Assembly (NCBI GenBank): GCA_036391875.1
Contig: DASVZA010000019.1
Coordinates: 1 to 64,000, forward strand
Length of the DNA: 64,000 bases
Source: Parasulfuritortus sp036391875
GTDB taxonomy: Bacteria; Pseudomonadota; Gammaproteobacteria; Burkholderiales; Thiobacillaceae
Reading direction: 5' to 3'
Of this stretch, positions 26,471 through 33,567 are shown piece by piece (within the stretch, counting starts at the first letter, position 1; every line of letters begins with the position of its first letter). Below the pieces are notes generated by a model that worked only from the letters and a program-made list of their open reading frames with translations, was not told the origin of the DNA and did not search any database. Position numbers and translations under genes: made by a program.

Positions 26471-29400
26471 CTAGTTCACTTGGTACAGTTGGCCGTCGCC
26501 GAACAGTAGCGCGGCACAGACCCGCTTGCCGGGATAGAGCGCCGCCACAGCCTGCCGGTAATCGGCCAGTTGGGCCAGATGCGGCTCGGCCCGACGGCCG
26601 AGATCCGCCTCGTCCGTGCCGCCGGTCTTGTAGTCCAGCACCCAGACCGCGTCGTCGAACTCGACCAGGCGGTCGATCCGGCGCAGACGGCCGTCGGCGC
26701 CGACGTATTCCAGTTCGTTGCGCGCCCGGCCCGACTCGAAGAAGCGCCGCGCCGAGGGGCTGCGCAGCATGGCCTCGGCCAACGCCCGGACGGCCGCATA
26801 GGCCGCATCGTCCAGGCCAAGCGCCGCCCGGATGTCGGCCTCGGCCGATCCGGTCGTCGCCAATTCCAGGTAGCGGTGGACGCCGACGCCGAAGGCGCTC
26901 TCCTCGCTCGATTCGGATCGGCGCCGGCCGATGCCGCCGGCCGGCGCCTGGGTTGGCGCCGGCTGTGCGGCGGTGGCTCGCGCTTCGGCCGCACCGACCG
27001 CTTCCGGCTCGCACCAAGCCATCTCCGGCAGGCCGTCGAAATCCGCCGCCTGCAATGCAGGCTGCAGCAGCGCCAGCCAGGTGCCGTCCTTGGCGCCCTC
27101 CAGTCCGCTGACGATCAGCGCCTGGCGGGCCCGGGTCATGGCGACGTAGAGCAGGTTGAGGTTTTCCCGCTCGGCCAGCGCCTGCTCCTGGTCGAACAAC
27201 GGCTGACGCGCCCGGCCGCGCCGCTCGCCCGGTCCGTATATGGAGAAGTGCGCCGGCCGATCCTCGCCCGGCGGCCAATCGAGCAGCGCGCCGTAATGAT
27301 CCCGGTTGCGCCGCTCCTCGTCGGCCTTGATCAGGAACACCACCGGCGCCTCCAGGCCCTTGGCGGCATGGATGGTGAGCAGGCGCACGGCGTCGCCGGT
27401 GGCGGCCGGCGGCTCGTCCGGCGCCTCCTCGCCGGCCCGGCGCTGCAGGGTCTGCAGTTCGTCCAGGAAGCGGGGCAGGCTGGGGAAACGGCCGCTGCCC
27501 AGGCTCAGGCTCAATTCCAGCAGACCGCGCAGATTGGCCAGGACGGAAGCGCGCAGTCGTCCGGGCACGCACGCCGCGTACCTCGCTTCGACCTCGCCCT
27601 GATGGAAGACGCGGTCGAGCAGGTCGTGCGGCGGCAGGTGGCCGGCCACCGCCAGCCAGTCGGCCAGCAGGCCTTGGGCGCGCCTGACATGGGCCGGCGC
27701 ATCGGACCGGCCCGCCCATACCCGCAGCCCTTGCCACCACGGGCCGGTGCCGGCATCGCGCAGGGCGACCAAGTCGCCGTCGGAAAAGCCGAACAGCGGG
27801 CTTTTCAAGGCATGGGCCAGCTTGAGGTTGTCGTGCTGCATCACCAGAAAGCCGAGCAGGGCGCGCAGATCCGCCACTTCCAGCGTATCCAGCAATCCGC
27901 CCCGCCGGCTGCCGAGGTAGGGAATGCCGGCCGCCTTGAATGCATCCTCGAATGCCTCCAGCCCGGTCCGGCTGGCCGACAGCACCAGGATGTCGCCGAA
28001 CCGCGCCGGCCGGCCGCCGTCTTCGGCGACGACCAGACGACCGACGATTTCCTCTATCCGCTGCGCGACGAGTGCGGCTTCGCCGGCACGCCGCTCCGGC
28101 GTCTGCGGCGGCGGTTCGTGCAAGGGGTCGCGCAGGCCGCCAGCCGGCCCGGCCCCCTCAGCCTCCGTCACCGCTGGCGCGGCGACGATCAATTCGCAGT
28201 GGCCGGCCAGCGCGGCCTGATGCGCACCGTGGGCAATGAAGCCGGGGTAGGCGTCGCCCACGAACACCGCGTTGACCCAGGCCACCACCCGCGGCGCACA
28301 ACGCCGGGTCTCGTTCTGGCGGAATATGCCGGCGCCGAAGTCCCGTTCCAGCCAGTTGCCGGCCATCTCGAACAGGCGCGGCTCGGCGCGCCGGAAGCGG
28401 TAGATCGACTGCTTCGGGTCGCCCACGACGAACACCGTCGGCCGCTCACGGTCGGCACCGTAGGCCGACAGCCAGGCGGTCAGGATGCGCCATTGCAGCG
28501 GGTTGGCATCCTGGAACTCGTCCAGCAACAGATGCTTCCAGCGCGCATCCAGCTTGGCCAGCAGGGCATCGGATTCGTCCGGATCGGACAGCAGCCGCAT
28601 GGCCAGCCACTCGGCATCGGCGAAGTCCAGGCCGTCGCGCTCCCGCTTGAGCGCCTGATAGCGCTCGATCAGGTCGACGCCAGCGACCAGCGCCTGCCGG
28701 TTCAGGCGCAGCGCGGCCTGTTCGGCCAGCGCTTGGCGCACCTCGACCACGCGCGCGCTCGACTGGCGATGCAGTTCGAAGAACCGGTCCATGCCGGCCG
28801 CACCGAGCCGGTCGGCCATGGCCTTGCCTGCCTTGTAGTCGGCGAACGGCTCGCCGTCTTGTTTGAGCAAAGCCGCCTGCAATGCGTCGAACGATTTCTC
28901 TTGCAGCGCCGCCGCCAAGCTGGCTGCCCGCTCCAGCGATTTGCCGTGGCCCTTGCCGTTCGACAGCAGCAGATTCCGGTATTCGTCCAGGGTCGAGGCG
29001 AGTCCCGGCTCGGCCCACAGTTCGGCGACGACGTCCCGCTCCTCGTCCAGCCCGGCGAGATGTTGCAGCTCGGCGATGGCCTCGGTGACGGCGTCCTGCC
29101 GCCCCTCGGCCCAGGCCCACCACTCCGCCCGCTTGTCCAGCAGGTTGAACAGCACGCTGCGCACGCTGTCGAGCGGCAGTTCGGCCAGCAGCCCGGTCAG
29201 TGCCGTGGCCTGCAGGGCCTTTTCCGGCGCGCGCAGCGATTCGGCCCAGATCTGCCAGGCCTCGGCCCTGAGCAACGCCACGTCCTCGACCAGGTTGGCC
29301 GGTGCCCGGTGGGTCAGCGGCGCCCGCTCCAGCAGGGTCAGGAACCAGCCGTGGAAGGTGGTGATCATTGGTCCCGGCAGGCTGTGCAGGACGGCTTCGA

Positions 29401-29707
29401 GCAGCCCCCTGGCACGGGGCAGCGCATGCTGCGCCTCCGTCTCGTCAAGGCCGCGCTGCGCCAGAAAGGCCAGGACATCTCCATCCGGCGCGACGGCCAG
29501 CAACTCCAGCCACTCGAACAGCCGCGAGCGCATCTCCTCCGCCGCCTTGCGGGTGAAGGTGATGGCCAGCAGTTCGGATGGCGGCACGTCCGCCAACAAC
29601 AGGCGGATCATGCGCGACACCAGCAGCCAGGTCTTGCCGCTGCCGGCGCAGGCCTCGACCACCGAACTGCGTTCGGGTTGAAGCACTAGCAAGGAAGAGT
29701 TGGGCAT
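26471..29707 (-). CDS. addA: AddA-like UvrD helicase-nuclease (exonuclease V beta-like)
   Basis: A 1078-aa superfamily-1 helicase for double-strand-break repair. Walker A ACAGSGKTWLL is at residues 19-29, motif Ia is AITFTRKAAEEMRSR, motif II is LLLDEFQDANPLQW, motif III is VGDPKQSIYRFR, and motifs V-VI are LLTIHAAKGLEAPVVF and LNLLYVAMTRARQ. The C-terminus carries a RecB-type nuclease, with RRIDRLVEF and VLDYKTG holding the D-x-YKT catalytic pair. The usual AddB partner gene is not adjacent: upstream is the pilA promoter and downstream is argJ. Confidence 0.88.
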   Translation of the reverse strand: MPNSSLLVLQPERSSVVEACAGSGKTWLLVSRMIRLLLADVPPSELLAITFTRKAAEEMRSRLFEWLELLAVAPDGDVLAFLAQRGLDETEAQHALPRARGLLEAVLHSLPGPMITTFHGWFLTLLERAPLTHRAPANLVEDVALLRAEAWQIWAESLRAPEKALQATALTGLLAELPLDSVRSVLFNLLDKRAEWWAWAEGRQDAVTEAIAELQHLAGLDEERDVVAELWAEPGLASTLDEYRNLLLSNGKGHGKSLERAASLAAALQEKSFDALQAALLKQDGEPFADYKAGKAMADRLGAAGMDRFFELHRQSSARVVEVRQALAEQAALRLNRQALVAGVDLIERYQALKRERDGLDFADAEWLAMRLLSDPDESDALLAKLDARWKHLLLDEFQDANPLQWRILTAWLSAYGADRERPTVFVVGDPKQSIYRFRRAEPRLFEMAGNWLERDFGAGIFRQNETRRCAPRVVAWVNAVFVGDAYPGFIAHGAHQAALAGHCELIVAAPAVTEAEGAGPAGGLRDPLHEPPPQTPERRAGEAALVAQRIEEIVGRLVVAEDGGRPARFGDILVLSASRTGLEAFEDAFKAAGIPYLGSRRGGLLDTLEVADLRALLGFLVMQHDNLKLAHALKSPLFGFSDGDLVALRDAGTGPWWQGLRVWAGRSDAPAHVRRAQGLLADWLAVAGHLPPHDLLDRVFHQGEVEARYAACVPGRLRASVLANLRGLLELSLSLGSGRFPSLPRFLDELQTLQRRAGEEAPDEPPAATGDAVRLLTIHAAKGLEAPVVFLIKADEERRNRDHYGALLDWPPGEDRPAHFSIYGPGERRGRARQPLFDQEQALAERENLNLLYVAMTRARQALIVSGLEGAKDGTWLALLQPALQAADFDGLPEMAWCEPEAVGAAEARATAAQPAPTQAPAGGIGRRRSESSEESAFGVGVHRYLELATTGSAEADIRAALGLDDAAYAAVRALAEAMLRSPSARRFFESGRARNELEYVGADGRLRRIDRLVEFDDAVWVLDYKTGGTDEADLGRRAEPHLAQLADYRQAVAALYPGKRVCAALLFGDGQLYQVN

Positions 29708-29732
29708 GTGCTCATAACTAGTGGCATGCGGC

Positions 29733-29773
29733 GTGTGACGCCTTCCGGCAAAAGCTGACGTTTTCCGTCACAC
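29733..29773. promoter_or_regulatory. Long-range dyad upstream of pilA
   Basis: GTGTGACG at 29733-29740 and its exact complement CGTCACAC at 29766-29773 lie about 100 bp upstream of the pilA sigma-54 box, where an enhancer-binding protein such as PilR would bind. A third GACG copy lies between the arms. Activator identity is inference. Confidence 0.4.
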
Positions 29774-29869
29774 GATCCGATCATGGACCTTATCGCCGCA
29801 ACCTGAATTGTCGCCGCTAACGGGCGAGTTATCCAGCCACCACTACGCCGGGAAGACAATCTTAGCAGC

Positions 29870-29885
29870 TGGCACGCTTCTGGCT
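29870..29885 (+). promoter_or_regulatory. Sigma-54 promoter of pilA
   Basis: TGGCACGCTTCTGGCT matches TGGCACG-N4-TTGCW with one mismatch and correct GG/GC spacing. The start point would be near 29897, 37 bp before the pilA ATG. Sigma-54 and PilR control of pilA is well known in other bacteria. Confidence 0.85.
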
Positions 29886-29933
29886 TATGCTGGCTTGCAC
29901 CGCTGCTTGGCGGGACTTTATGGGAGATTCACC

Positions 29934-30434
29934 ATGCAAAGCATCAAACGCGCCGGCCAGACCGGTTTCACCCTGATCGAACTGATGATCGTCGTGGCTA
30001 TCATCGGCATCCTGGCCGCCGTTGCCCTGCCGGCATACCAGGACTACACGGCCCGCTCGAAGGTGACCGAAGTCATGCTCCAGGTCGATTCCTGCAAGAC
30101 CGGCGTAGCCGAGTTCATCCAATCCAACTCCGCCTTCCCAGCCAACGCCGACGCCGCCGGCTGCAGCAGCACCGTGACGACCAAGTACATGGCCGCGGGC
30201 ATGGCGGTCGACTCCGCAACCGGCAAGATCACCTCGGGCGCCATCCAGAACGTGGCCACCGGTGCCGACACCTACCACATCCTGCTGCAACCGACCTCCG
30301 ATGCCGCCCGGACCACCGCCCTGGCTGCGGCCACGACCGCCATCATGGGCTGGTCCTGCGGCACGGACGCTCCCTCGGGCTCTTACAAATTCTTCCCCGC
30401 CCCCTGCCGCCAGGCCGTGCTGGGTGGCCTGTAA
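29934..30434 (+). CDS. pilA: Type IV major pilin, PilA family
   Basis: A 166-aa prepilin. An 11-residue leader ends in Gly, and PilD-type cleavage precedes FTLIELMIVVAIIGILAAV, with the Glu at mature position 5 present. Residues 1-30 of the mature protein form the assembly helix; the globular part has four Cys, including a C-terminal pair (WSCGTD, PAPCRQAV) that would close the D-loop. GGGAGA precedes ATG 29934. The preceding sigma-54 box and the downstream TfpX-like gene fit a typical pilin locus. Confidence 0.95.
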   Translation: MQSIKRAGQTGFTLIELMIVVAIIGILAAVALPAYQDYTARSKVTEVMLQVDSCKTGVAEFIQSNSAFPANADAAGCSSTVTTKYMAAGMAVDSATGKITSGAIQNVATGADTYHILLQPTSDAARTTALAAATTAIMGWSCGTDAPSGSYKFFPAPCRQAVLGGL

Positions 30435-30476
30435 GTACCGCGTCAGCCGCGCCTGACGGCCGGCCGTACCGGCATG

Positions 30477-30503
30477 GAGACCGCTTCGGCGGTCTCTTTT
30501 TTT
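30477..30503 (+). terminator. Rho-independent terminator after pilA
   Basis: GAGACCGC-TTC-GGCGGTCTC followed by seven T. The following tfpX-like gene starts 80 bp later, so pilA mRNA is probably made in excess with partial read-through. Confidence 0.92.
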
Positions 30504-30582
30504 ATGGTTTATGGCGAGGCGTAAAATGCCGTACCCTGACACGATCCCTTTGCAGCCCCGCCGATCCTCTGCCGAGAACGCC

Positions 30583-31317
30583 ATGCCTCCACGTATCCAT
30601 GCCTTCTTGATCCATCTTGCCGCCTCGGCCACCCTGGCCCTGCTGACGCTGGCACTGGTCTACGGCCTGTGGTACCCACCGCCGTTGCAGAAGGCGCTCG
30701 GCGTCACCGGCATCTATCTACTGTTGCTCGGCGTGGATGTGGTCATCGGCCCGACCCTGACACTGGTGGTATTCAAGCCCGGCAAGAAGTCGCTGTACCT
30801 TGATCTGGCGATCATCGTCTGCCTGCAGCTGGCGGCATTCGCCTATGGCCTATGGACCGTGGCCGACGGCCGCCCAGCATGGCTGGTCTTCAACACCGAC
30901 CGCTTCGATGTAGCGCAAGCTTACCAACTCGACGAACACCACTCCGACGCCATTCCGGCGCACTATCGCAATCCACCCTGGCTCGGACCGCGCTGGGTCG
31001 CCGCTCATATGCCGACGAATGCCAAGGCCTACGACGCCGCCCTATTCAAAGCCATATTCTCAGGCGTGGACATCCCCCTGCGCCCGGCACTCTACTACCC
31101 ACTGGCGGAAGCAAAGGACGAGATACGGAAACATTTGCAGCCCCTGGACACGTTGAAACGGTTCAACCCGGCCGCCGCCGTCGACAAGGCGCATGCCCGC
31201 TGGCCCGAGGCCGATACCTTCCTGCCTCTGATGGCCAAGGTTCGGCCGATGACGGTGCTGATGCGCAAGGACACCGTGCAAGTCGTCGCGATCGTCGATC
31301 TGAACCCCTGGGAATGA
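30583..31317 (+). CDS. TfpX/TfpZ-type pilin accessory protein
   Basis: A 244-aa inner-membrane protein with three or four N-terminal membrane segments (LALLTLALVYGLWYPPPLQ, GIYLLLLGVDVVIGPTLTLV, LAIIVCLQLAAFAYGLWTV) and a periplasmic C-terminal part. The segment GPTLTLVVFKPGKKSLYLDL and VFNTDRFDV are typical of TfpX/TfpZ, proteins encoded next to their cognate pilin and needed for its correct surface assembly in Pseudomonas. ATG 30583 (MPPRIHAFLIH) is preferred over a start at 30511 that overlaps the terminator tail. Confidence 0.85.
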   Translation: MPPRIHAFLIHLAASATLALLTLALVYGLWYPPPLQKALGVTGIYLLLLGVDVVIGPTLTLVVFKPGKKSLYLDLAIIVCLQLAAFAYGLWTVADGRPAWLVFNTDRFDVAQAYQLDEHHSDAIPAHYRNPPWLGPRWVAAHMPTNAKAYDAALFKAIFSGVDIPLRPALYYPLAEAKDEIRKHLQPLDTLKRFNPAAAVDKAHARWPEADTFLPLMAKVRPMTVLMRKDTVQVVAIVDLNPWE

Positions 31318-31329
31318 GCAGCGACCACC

Positions 31330-31755
31330 TCACCCGGATTTGCTACCGGGTCGCCATCGCAACCAGACCTTCAGCCGCCTGAAATCGTCCGCGGCCAGCT
31401 CGCCTCGGGCAATGACCAGCGTCGTCGCACGCCGGCGGCCGACGACGCGATAGCGCAGCACCACCAGCCACGGCAACACCACGGTCTCCGGCAACACCTC
31501 GACAGTGACCCAGTCTTCGCCCTGCCATTGAGCCACCCCGCCCTTTCCCTGGCAGCGCAGGACACAGCTTGCTCGCCCGCTGCCGAGTACTGCGCTGCTG
31601 CTGGCCACGATGGCCAGCAGCAGCAGCAGCGCGGCCCGCCACGGCCAGGGCAAACCGGCGTCGACGACTGCCCCGCAGGCAAGCAGGTACACGACAGCCA
31701 CGGCGGCGGCCACATGACGCGACGGGCGTACAGTCAACAAAATATGGGAGTCCAT
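31330..31755 (-). CDS. YgfX/CptA-like small membrane protein
   Basis: A 141-aa protein with two close membrane segments (AAVAVVYLLACGAVV and WRAALLLLLAIVASSSAVL) followed by a beta-rich tail (CVLRCQGKGGVAQWQGEDW, LPWLVVLRYRV). This is the layout of YgfX (CptA), which in E. coli partners with SdhE. No sdhE is adjacent here. It converges on the tfpX-like gene with 12 bp between. ATG 31755 chosen; upstream Met codons lack a ribosome site. Confidence 0.6.
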   Translation of the reverse strand: MDSHILLTVRPSRHVAAAVAVVYLLACGAVVDAGLPWPWRAALLLLLAIVASSSAVLGSGRASCVLRCQGKGGVAQWQGEDWVTVEVLPETVVLPWLVVLRYRVVGRRRATTLVIARGELAADDFRRLKVWLRWRPGSKSG

Positions 31756-31835
31756 CGTGACTGAATGGTAGCCTAAGGGCATTGAAAAATACCGGCTGCG
31801 AAGAGGCACCCATCCACATCATCCGCACCAGGCCT

Positions 31836-33251
31836 ATGCACAAGAAACATCCCATTTTCATGGCATTGCTAACCGGGTTCTGCCTGACTAGCAACGGCCA
31901 CGCCCGTCCCCTGCCCGTCGAAGTTAAACAGGCCATGGCGGCTTCCAGCCTCAGCGGGGACCAGGTCGGCCTCCTGATCAAGCCACTGGAGAACTCTAAA
32001 CCGGCCGCTGAGCTGAATGCGGCCAGACCCTTCAACCCCGCCTCGGTCATGAAGGTGCTGACCACCCTGGCCGCCCTCGACACCTTCGGCCCGGCCCACA
32101 CCTTCAAGACCCGCGTTCTGACTACGGGGACGCTCGCCGACAGCGTACTGACCGGCAATCTCATCATCCAGGGCGGCGGCGACCCGGCACTGAACCTCGA
32201 GCATTTCCGGACCCTGATTCATGAAATCAGGATGCGGGGCATACGCCGGATCGACGGCGACGTCATCTTCGACAACTCGTTCTTTGCCATCGATCGAGGT
32301 GACCCGGGCCAATTCGACGGCGAACCACTAAAGCCCTACAACGCCGAGCCGACCGCCCTGCTGGTCAACTACAACGCCCTGCCGTTGCGCCTGGCACCTA
32401 CCCCGAACGGCATCACGGCCTTTCTCGATCCGCCGGGTCTGCCGGTCGACAACGCCATCCAGGCCGACCCGGCCGGCACTTGCAACGACTGGCAGGATGG
32501 CCTGTCGGCAAGCCGCGACGGAGACCTGCTGGAATTGTCCGGCCGCTACCCCGTCGCCTGCGGCGACCGGGTGCTCTGGCTCAATCTGATGTGCCCACCG
32601 GCCACCGTCGCCACGCTGTTCCAGGCCGACTGGTCCGAGATGGGCGGCAGCCTGAGCGGCCAGATCCGGCTCGGCGACACGCCGGCCGGCGCCCAGCCCC
32701 TTATGGAATTCGCGTCGCCCGAACTGTCCGAGATCGTCCGCCTGACCAACAAATACAGCAACAACGTCATGGCCAAGATGCTGTTCCTGGACCTGGGCGC
32801 GGCCCGCTTCGGCGCCCCGGCCACCTGGGAGAAGAGCCAGCAGGCGATCCGCGACTGGCTGACCGAAAAAGGCCTGTCGATGCCCGAACTGGTGATCGAA
32901 AACGGCTCCGGCCTGTCCCGCATCGAGCGCATCTCGGCCGGCTCCATGGCCAAGCTGCTGATCTGGGCCTCCCGCCAGCCCCTCTATTACGAGTTCGCCG
33001 CCTCGCTGCCCGCCCTCGGCCTGGAGGGCACCCAGCGCCACCGCCTCAAGGACACGCCGCTGGCCGGCCGGGCCTGGCTGAAGAGCGGCAGCCTGGACGG
33101 CGTGCACAACCTGGCGGGCTACGTGCTGGACGCCGACGGCCGGCGCAAAGTGGTGGTACTCTTCATCAACAACGCCGGCACCCGCAACGTCGACGCGGTC
33201 CAGTCCGCAGTCCTGCACTGGGCGATCGACAGCAAGCACCACCTGCACTGA
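31836..33251 (+). CDS. dacB: PBP4/DacB-type D-alanyl-D-alanine carboxypeptidase/endopeptidase
   Basis: A 471-aa periplasmic penicillin-binding protein of peptidase family S13. After a signal peptide (FMALLTGFCLTSNGHA) come the three catalytic motifs: SxxK in NPASVMKVLTTLAALDT, SxN in TNKYSNNVMAK, and KSG in AWLKSGSLDGVHNLAGYV. The large insert domain between SxxK and SxN is present. It trims or hydrolyses peptidoglycan cross-links. ATG 31836 is chosen; 31860 is possible and no clear ribosome site separates them. Confidence 0.92.
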   Translation: MHKKHPIFMALLTGFCLTSNGHARPLPVEVKQAMAASSLSGDQVGLLIKPLENSKPAAELNAARPFNPASVMKVLTTLAALDTFGPAHTFKTRVLTTGTLADSVLTGNLIIQGGGDPALNLEHFRTLIHEIRMRGIRRIDGDVIFDNSFFAIDRGDPGQFDGEPLKPYNAEPTALLVNYNALPLRLAPTPNGITAFLDPPGLPVDNAIQADPAGTCNDWQDGLSASRDGDLLELSGRYPVACGDRVLWLNLMCPPATVATLFQADWSEMGGSLSGQIRLGDTPAGAQPLMEFASPELSEIVRLTNKYSNNVMAKMLFLDLGAARFGAPATWEKSQQAIRDWLTEKGLSMPELVIENGSGLSRIERISAGSMAKLLIWASRQPLYYEFAASLPALGLEGTQRHRLKDTPLAGRAWLKSGSLDGVHNLAGYVLDADGRRKVVVLFINNAGTRNVDAVQSAVLHWAIDSKHHLH

Positions 33252-33293
33252 CACGCCCCGAAAGTCAATCCTTCCGGGAAATTCAGCACTGAC

Positions 33294-33302
33294 TTATACA
33301 CA
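33294..33302 (+). promoter_or_regulatory. DnaA box TTATACACA
   Basis: Perfect match to TTATNCACA, 45 bp before the AT-rich tract. Confidence 0.6.
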
Positions 33303-33459
33303 CGTAGCGGCGGGCACTCCGGGCTTGTCAAGCCCATACCGGCAGAAAATTGTTTGTTTTTTTAAGTATTTGATTATAAACGGATTAATAGTTGCGTAAT
33401 TTTTGGGCTGGGCAATCTAACTGGCCTTGCCGCAAGGCTTTTCGGCCACTCGCAGGCAG

Positions 33460-33496
33460 GTTGTCCACAAAGTTATCCACAGGTTTCGTGGACAAC
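33460..33496. promoter_or_regulatory. DnaA-box cluster inside a 9-bp inverted repeat
   Basis: TTGTCCACA (33461-33469), the perfect box TTATCCACA (33473-33481) and TTGTCCACG on the minus strand (33488-33496) lie within 37 bp. The outer arms GTTGTCCAC and GTGGACAAC form a perfect dyad centred near the perfect box. Confidence 0.65.
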
Positions 33497-33567
33497 TCGA
33501 AAACACACAGTCCCCCCATAGGGTTTTTCGCCACTATCTAGAAATCACTTTAACTTCGGACCCCATC

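Larger units (their letters stand above)
33252..33567. other. 316-bp gene-free AT-rich region with DnaA boxes before priA
   Basis: Between dacB and priA. It has a hairpin GGGCTTGTCAAGCCC at 33321-33335, an AT-rich tract at about 33347-33413 rare in this window, and the DnaA-box group described separately. An in-frame extension of priA from TTG 33427 would run through the boxes and is rejected. It could be a replication origin or a DnaA-controlled promoter region. Confidence 0.6.

Noticed and set aside
26570..29689. Open frame of over 1000 codons antisense to the AddA-like gene
   Set aside because: All helicase motifs are on the other strand. The antisense frame is a stop-poor shadow, rich in Gln, Gly and Arg.
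33321..33335. GGGCTTGTCAAGCCC hairpin, considered as the dacB terminator
   Set aside because: The T-rich stretch starts about 15 bp later, so it does not form a proper rho-independent terminator.
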